Source of the DNA: Bog-756 sp963756515
GTDB taxonomy: Bacteria > Actinomycetota > Acidimicrobiia > Acidimicrobiales > RAAP-2
Reading direction: 5' to 3'
Length of the DNA stretch: 64,000 nt
Assembly (NCBI GenBank): GCA_963756515.1
Contig: CAVWNV010000005.1
Location: forward strand, 124,001 to 188,000
Positions within the stretch are counted from its first letter, which is position 1, and the number at the start of each line of letters is the position of its first letter. A program made the position numbers and the translations under genes. Shown one piece after another: positions 59,153-64,000 of the stretch. The notes under the pieces were generated by a model. That model made no database searches. It was not told the origin of the DNA and saw nothing but the letters and a program-made list of their open reading frames with translations.

Positions 59153-61504
59153 CTACTGGCGGGCCATGGACACCCGCCAGCGCTCATCGGAGGAGATGAG
59201 ATGGTCGGCATCATCCGCCCCGACGTCGATCTGGACCCAGTTGACCGTGCCCGGGAATCGGCTCCCCGACTCGTCGTACTCCGTGCTGACGGTCGATCCG
59301 GTGTCACACCCGACATCGGTGGTCTCGTCGTAGGAGTACACCAGGGGGACGGTGCGCTCGAGCCGCCCCTCACCGACCGGCGCGCCGTCGACGAACAGGG
59401 TGACGTCGGCCGGGCCGCCCAGTCCGCCACCGTAGGCCAGCTCGACCCGGACCTGGTGGTGGTCGGCCGGGACGGGCCCGGCGCCCCGTACGAGGGTCCG
59501 GGTGACCCCGAACAGGTTGTAGCAGTAGGTGGGGACGCCCTCGAGGAGATACAGGCTCCACCCTCCGAAGGCCCCGCCCTGGGCGATGAGCACACCCGAC
59601 GGCGAGCCGTCGGGCATCTCGATGTCGGCGGTGACCGAGTGGGAGGCGTTCTTGGTGTTGATGACCGAGCTCTCGCTCAAGCGGCCCATGCCACCGAACA
59701 GCAGCTGCGAGCGGCCGGTGATCAGTTCCGGTCGTCCGGCCAGCTCGGCCAGGAAGCGCTCCACCCGGCGGTCATCGAGGGGGAGGGCCCCGTACTTGAC
59801 CGCCTCGACGAGGAACAGCCGTTGGAGCTGGCGGAGCTTCTCGGGCTGGTCGGTGGCCAGATCATGGGCCTGCGACCAGTCGGTCGTGGTGTCGTAGAGC
59901 TCCCAGGTGTCGTCATCGAGGGGAGGCATCTCGGCGGCCAGCCACGGGATGCTGTGGCGGGTCACCGCCGTCCAGCCCCGGTGGTAGATCCCACGGTTGC
60001 ACACGATCTCGAAGTACTGCGTCTCGTGACGCTCCGGAGCATCGGCATCATCGAAGCAGAACCGCATGCTCACGCCGTGCAGCGGCATCTGCTGGATGCC
60101 GTGGACGAACGTAGGAGCTGGGATGCCGGCCGCTTCCAGGATCGTCGGGGCGATATCGGTGACGTGATGGAACTGGGAACGCGTCTCCCCTCTGGCGGCA
60201 AACCCTCCGGGCCAGTGGGCCACCATCCCGTTGCGGGTCCCACCGAAGTGCGAAGCCACCTGCTTGGTCCACTGATAGGGAGTGCAGGTGGCGTGGGCCC
60301 AGCCGACGGCGTAGTGGTTGTTGGCCGAGGGCGAACCGAACTCGTCGATGTGGTCCTTGAGGAACTCGGTGGTCTCGAGGTCCACGCTCTGGTTGAAGAC
60401 CAGCAGCTCATTGAAGGTGCCGTGCGGGGTGCCCTCGGCACTCGCCCCGTTGTCCCCGATCAGATAGAGGACGAGCGTGTCATCCAGGATCTCCAGCTCC
60501 GCCACGGCGTCGATCAGCCGGCCGACGTGGTGATCGGTGTGGGAGAGGAAGCCGGCGAATACCTCCATCTGACGGGCCAGAACGGGCTTGAGTTCCTCGT
60601 CGATGTCCGCCCACGCCGGAATCTCCGACGGCCGTTCGGTCAGCTCGGCGTCGGCCGGGATGACGCCCCGCTCCTTCTGACGGCCGAAGGTCTCTTGCCG
60701 GAGCACATCCCATCCGGCGTCGAACCGACCGCGGTACCGGTCGATCCACTCCTTGGGGACGTGGTGGGGGGCGTGGGTGGCACCGGGGGCGAAGTAGGCG
60801 AAGAAGGGCCGGTCGGGGGCCAGGGTCTTCTGCTGCCGGATCCAGGCGATGGCCCGGTCGGTCAGGTCCTCGGTGAGGTGGTAACCCTCCTCCGGTGTCC
60901 TGGTCGGCTCGATCGGGGAGGTCCCCTCGTAGAGCCCCGGATACCACTGGTTGGTGCCCCCGCCGATGAAGCCGTAGAAGTACTCGAACCCGCTTCCGGT
61001 GGGCCACTGGTCGAACGGACCGACCGGGCTGTTCTCCCACATGGGGACCTCGTGGCACTTGCCGAACTGGGCCGTCGAGTAGCCGTTGAGCCGGAGGGTC
61101 TCGGCCAGCGGTGCCGCGGCCTTGGGCCGCACCGAGGAGTAGCCCGGTGCCGAGGTGGCGAGGTCGGGCACCGCGCCCATCCCGACACTGTGATGGTTCC
61201 GTCCGGTCAGCAGGGCCGCCCGCGTCGGGGCACAGAGTGCGGTGGTGTGGAAGCGGGTGAAGCTCAGGCCGCCGCCGGCCAGGCGCTCGGCCGTGGGTGC
61301 CTCGCACGGGCCCCCGAACGCGCTCGACGCGCCGAAGCCCACGTCGTCGAGCAGGACGAGAAGAACGTTGGGCGCGCCCTCCGGTGGACGGAGCGCCTCG
61401 ATGGCCGGGAACACCGTGTCCGGGTCCTTGGCATCGTATGTCGTGACCCCGACATGCTGGGGGTCGGGAATGGGCAGGTTGGCGCGTGATCTCTCAGGCG
61501 ACAT
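59153..61504 (-). CDS. Arylsulfatase (formylglycine type)
   Basis: 783 aa, no signal peptide visible. Metal-binding NVLLVLLDDVGFG at 46-58; the sulfatase signature LCAPTRAALLTGRN at 90-103, with Cys91 to be converted to formylglycine; further APGATHAPHHVPKEW and YLIGDNGAS. The CxPxR motif needs a formylglycine-generating enzyme, not in this window. Large C-terminal beta region (from GRLSESSVINTKNASHSVTAD). It releases sulfate from sulfate esters. Divergent from a MarR gene; the sulfate could leave or enter by the SulP protein downstream. Confidence 0.93.
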   Translation of the reverse strand: MSPERSRANLPIPDPQHVGVTTYDAKDPDTVFPAIEALRPPEGAPNVLLVLLDDVGFGASSAFGGPCEAPTAERLAGGGLSFTRFHTTALCAPTRAALLTGRNHHSVGMGAVPDLATSAPGYSSVRPKAAAPLAETLRLNGYSTAQFGKCHEVPMWENSPVGPFDQWPTGSGFEYFYGFIGGGTNQWYPGLYEGTSPIEPTRTPEEGYHLTEDLTDRAIAWIRQQKTLAPDRPFFAYFAPGATHAPHHVPKEWIDRYRGRFDAGWDVLRQETFGRQKERGVIPADAELTERPSEIPAWADIDEELKPVLARQMEVFAGFLSHTDHHVGRLIDAVAELEILDDTLVLYLIGDNGASAEGTPHGTFNELLVFNQSVDLETTEFLKDHIDEFGSPSANNHYAVGWAHATCTPYQWTKQVASHFGGTRNGMVAHWPGGFAARGETRSQFHHVTDIAPTILEAAGIPAPTFVHGIQQMPLHGVSMRFCFDDADAPERHETQYFEIVCNRGIYHRGWTAVTRHSIPWLAAEMPPLDDDTWELYDTTTDWSQAHDLATDQPEKLRQLQRLFLVEAVKYGALPLDDRRVERFLAELAGRPELITGRSQLLFGGMGRLSESSVINTKNASHSVTADIEMPDGSPSGVLIAQGGAFGGWSLYLLEGVPTYCYNLFGVTRTLVRGAGPVPADHHQVRVELAYGGGLGGPADVTLFVDGAPVGEGRLERTVPLVYSYDETTDVGCDTGSTVSTEYDESGSRFPGTVNWVQIDVGADDADHLISSDERWRVSMARQ

Positions 61505-61723
61505 GGGACCATCCTTTCGACAACACCGGGGCAGGCTGCCCTGCTCGATTCCCCGCCATCATCCTGAGGTCGTCAGATCCCCGTCCACGAGGGTCGGAAT
61601 CCCATCCAGCCATGTCGGGGACGCGCCGGCCCGTGCCACCGCTCGCTCCAAGGCACAGGATGTTCAACGTCGGGCCTCCGCCGTTCTCGGTGGCGAGGTG
61701 CGACGCCCCGATGTGGTTCGCAC

Positions 61724-61753
61724 CCTAACTAGAAATGGCTCGTAACCTAACTA
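61724..61753. promoter_or_regulatory. CCTAACTA direct repeat in MarR/sulfatase divergent region
   Basis: CCTAACTA occurs at 61724-61731 and 61746-61753, 22 bases apart (two DNA turns), in an AT-richer patch 13 bases before the MarR start. A possible regulator site or promoter; no stronger evidence. Confidence 0.35.
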
Positions 61754-61765
61754 CGCTAGAAGTCG

Positions 61766-62290
61766 ATGTCAACCAACACGCCGGGGCACGGCAATGGGCC
61801 GCTCGTCCGAGTTCATGGCCACTTCGACCGGGAGTTCCCCGATGGTTCGGCCCTGGCGACCGAATGTTTCCTGAACCTGGGTCGCGTGGCGATGTCGATG
61901 TTGTCGGAACTGGACCGGCTCCTGGACGGATTCGGAGTCCCCTCGTACACGAGTTTCAATGCACTGACCGTCATTGCCGGGGCCGGCGAGCCGATTCCCC
62001 CTTCCGTGGTGGCAGAGAGAATGGTCGTTACGAGACCGACCGTCACGGGTATCCTCAACACCCTCGAGCGGCTCGGACTGGTCACCCGTGGTGCCCACGG
62101 TTCGGACGGACGGATGCGGCTCGTCTCCCTTACGGACGCGGGTCGGGATCTCGTGCAACAGGCGCTGCCTGACGTGCACCGTTTCGAGGAGGCGCTCTTC
62201 GGGTCTCTGGGCCGCGCTCAGCAGAACGGCCTCCTCGACAGTCTCGCCACCATCGCCAGGGGACTCGAACGCCTCCGAGCTGAGCGCTGA
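61766..62290 (+). CDS. MarR-family regulator
   Basis: 174 aa winged helix. IPPSVVAERMVVTRPTVTGILNTLERLGLVTRGAHGSDGRMRLVSLTDAGRDLV is the recognition helix and wing with the Asp/Arg of the MarR wing. Dimer helices flank it. Divergent from the sulfatase gene, so it probably controls that gene and itself; ligand unknown. Confidence 0.88.
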   Translation: MSTNTPGHGNGPLVRVHGHFDREFPDGSALATECFLNLGRVAMSMLSELDRLLDGFGVPSYTSFNALTVIAGAGEPIPPSVVAERMVVTRPTVTGILNTLERLGLVTRGAHGSDGRMRLVSLTDAGRDLVQQALPDVHRFEEALFGSLGRAQQNGLLDSLATIARGLERLRAER

Positions 62291-62452
62291 CCCGTGCTCG
62301 ACCGGAACCCTCACCCCCACTGAGCAGCGGCACACACACCCACTCCGACGATGGGCCGGTTGGGCGGAGTCGACCTCGCCGGTGGCTCCGGCCCTGAAGC
62401 CGTTAGGGTTTCCGCTGACACATCGGATTGCCAAGTCACCCAGGGGGGAACC

Positions 62453-63364
62453 GTGCGCCACCGATCGACCCTGCCCCGTCTGGTGACGCTGGTCGTGGCC
62501 GTGGGCGCGCTGGTCGTGGCCCTCGTGGCCCTTCCGGGTGTGGGTCAGGCGGCCAATCCGAAGCATCCCTACTACCTCTCGTTGGGTGATTCGTACTCGG
62601 TGGGCTACCAGCCCGGCCTCGGCCCCACGTCCGGCTACACGGGTTACGTGGCCGAGCACCTGAAGATGCAGCTCGAGAACTTCGGCTGTGGAGGGGCTAC
62701 GACCACATCTGTCCTCCAGAGCCCCGGGTGCGGCGCCCCGGCCGGCCAGGATGCCGTGGCCTACCCGGCCATCACCCAGGAGCAGGCGGTCCTCCAGTTC
62801 ATCGCCGCCCATCCGGGCGCGGTGGGCCTGGTCACCGTCTCCATCGGCGGCAACGACTTCGACTCCTGTTCGACCCCGGCCTGTGTCGGCGCAGCCATGC
62901 CGACCATGGAGAAGAACATCGAGACGCTGGTGGGGGCCCTCGAGGGGGCGTTGACCAAAGCATCGGACGGTGGCGCCAGGATCCTCGGGCTCACCTATCC
63001 CGACGTCGACCTCGGGCTGTACGTCTATCCGGCCACTCCCCCGTCCGCCGCCAGCGTGGCCAGCGCCCAATCGTCGATCACCGCCTTCGACGATCTCATC
63101 AATCCCACACTGACCACCTCCTACCGGTCGGTCGCCATGGGCAGCTTCGTCGACGTCACGTCGGCACCGGACGGCTCGGCCACGAACGGGGACGACACCC
63201 CGCTCAGCCGGACCGGGCGCATCCGGCTCCACGGGATCGTGCCCGATGCCGTGGCCGAGATCTGTCGGCTGACGTACTTCTGCTCCCAGGGAAACATCCA
63301 CGCCACCACGGAGGGATACCACTTCATCGGCAAGCTCGTCGTGGCGGCCTTCGGGTCCCACTGA
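62453..63364 (+). CDS. Secreted SGNH/GDSL esterase
   Basis: 303 aa. Signal peptide VRHRSTLPRLVTLVVAVGAL to VGQAA. Block I LSLGDSYSVGY has nucleophile Ser (GDSYS near 45); block II Gly is in FGCGGATT; block III is SIGGNDFDS with Asn near 140; the block V His is probably in GNIHATTEGYHFIGK. SGNH fold esterase or lipase acting outside the cell. GTG 62453 follows GGGGGGAA at three bases; an in-frame ATG 34 codons earlier would disturb the signal. Confidence 0.87.
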   Translation: MRHRSTLPRLVTLVVAVGALVVALVALPGVGQAANPKHPYYLSLGDSYSVGYQPGLGPTSGYTGYVAEHLKMQLENFGCGGATTTSVLQSPGCGAPAGQDAVAYPAITQEQAVLQFIAAHPGAVGLVTVSIGGNDFDSCSTPACVGAAMPTMEKNIETLVGALEGALTKASDGGARILGLTYPDVDLGLYVYPATPPSAASVASAQSSITAFDDLINPTLTTSYRSVAMGSFVDVTSAPDGSATNGDDTPLSRTGRIRLHGIVPDAVAEICRLTYFCSQGNIHATTEGYHFIGKLVVAAFGSH

Positions 63365-63508
63365 CACGAGCTGCCGGGCGGAACTCCCGACCGCTACCGC
63401 GGGGTCGGCACGACCCCCGGTGCCGGCCGGAGCGGAGCTGGTCCAACCGACGCCGAAATCCTCGAAGAATTGCGGGTTCCTGCCCTATACACGGGACAAA
63501 AATTGAGT

Positions 63509-63531
63509 CACGATCAAGAGGCTCGATCGTG
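63509..63531. promoter_or_regulatory. Inverted repeat CACGATC/GATCGTG
   Basis: CACGATC (63509-63515) and GATCGTG (63525-63531) around nine bases, in the 252-bp gap between the esterase and the zinc-ribbon gene, and 86 bases before the latter. Could be a weak terminator or an operator. Confidence 0.3.
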
Positions 63532-63616
63532 TCGGCGCATCGACAGGGCAGACGCGCCGTCGGGGTCGGTGTCCGTGGTCTCGGTCGTGGCCGATGCAGT
63601 CAGTGAGGAGTAGCAC

Positions 63617-64000
63617 CATGGCAACCCAGTACGAGCAGCCACCAGCCGGGGAAGAGCGCAGCCTCGGGCCGATCGGATCGATCACGGCGTCCGACGCGGC
63701 CCGACGGCTCGACCGCCTCGCTCCCCTGCTCCACGAATTGATCGCGTGGGACCTGGTCCGCCAGACGGAGTCGGGCTCCTTCGAGATACCCGAGGACGTC
63801 CAGGAGCGCCTTCGACGGCTGTCCTCACTCCAGTCGGGCTCGGTGGCCCAGGTCTACGTGGGCCGGAAGTGTGGGCGGTGCGGCTCGATGCGGGTGACCC
63901 GGATGGTCGACGGCCAGCGCCTCTGCTCCAGCTGCAGCAGTGAGGTCGGCGCCCCTCCACCCTCGGAGGACACCCCCGCGGCCACCCAACCGCGCAACGG
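63617..64000 (+). CDS. Zinc-ribbon protein, N-terminal part (cut by window end)
   Basis: 128 codons present, frame open to the end. N-terminal helical part ASDAARRLDRLAPLLHELIAWDLV then EDVQERLRRLSSLQ; at about 84-105 a zinc ribbon CGRCG ... CSSC (two Cys pairs). ATG 63617 follows GAGGAG. Function unknown; a DNA- or RNA-binding role is guessed from the ribbon. Confidence 0.7.

Noticed and set aside
58382..61489. 1035-codon open frame on the plus strand
   Set aside because: It is antisense to the sulfatase and antiporter. Its sequence is Gly/Arg/Val-rich without domains, the usual shadow of high-GC coding DNA.

Overview
The window is 64 kb of high-GC DNA in which almost all reading frames show strong G/C third positions. 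The gene content points to an actinobacterium, plausibly of the Acidimicrobiia. The clues are a WhiB regulator beside a paired ArsA-type ATPase, a type II glutamine synthetase beside a GlnR-like regulator, an F420-type PPOX protein, GTG starts and dense ATGA or GTGA stop/start overlaps. No rRNA, CRISPR array, intact insertion sequence or prophage is visible. Two tRNAs are present, Pro-CGG and Ala-TGC.

Layout. 1-3.1 kb holds a KimA/APC-like permease (cut by the window edge) divergent from two overlapping TrkA-type RCK proteins and a HAD-IB phosphatase. 3.2-6.9 kb holds a tiny membrane peptide, a four-region sigma-70 factor, a ferritin-like protein and glutamine-dependent NAD synthetase. 7-10.8 kb is a nitrogen island: a GlnR-box-bearing leader, GSII, a strong hairpin, GSI and a GlnR-like regulator with a degenerate receiver. 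10.8-14.6 kb has RidA, a broken compact molybdenum-hydroxylase-like fusion, ErpA and Mrp/ApbC. 14.6-19.3 kb has a Nudix hydrolase, an alpha/beta hydrolase and a DUF929-VKOR-DUF929 thiol-redox cassette. 19.3-23.9 kb has WhiB, two ArsA/Get3-type ATPases, a receiver protein, a CorC-like CBS protein and a small secreted protein. 24.1-27.1 kb has tRNA-Pro and a complete polar amino-acid ABC importer.

27.1-40.9 kb is mostly metabolic: an acetyltransferase, SRPBCC protein, Liv-type binding protein, GH78 rhamnosidase and GH38 mannosidase with overlapping convergent ends, a secreted copper monooxygenase-like protein, an MFS/TetR divergent pair with a clear palindromic operator, an L,D-transpeptidase and an aldo/keto reductase. 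41-45 kb has polyphosphate kinase divergent from pyrophosphatase. Immediately after tRNA-Ala, 45.3-49.0 kb is visibly less GC-rich and carries a TetR/PPOX/SDR/DUF1330/SDR set ending in a RelE remnant; it looks like an acquired island. 49-53.6 kb has a GMC dehydrogenase (frameshifted) with its Tat-type small subunit, an EamA-like transporter and a Gfo/Idh oxidoreductase. 53.6-62.3 kb is a minus-strand run of flippase-like protein, SulP transporter, Na+/H+ antiporter and arylsulfatase, divergent from a MarR regulator. An SGNH esterase and a zinc-ribbon protein close the window.

Five loci (12.7, 44.5, 47.7, 48.9 and 49.8 kb) need a single-base shift to restore a family-length product. They are either decaying genes or sequence errors; the sequence alone cannot tell which.
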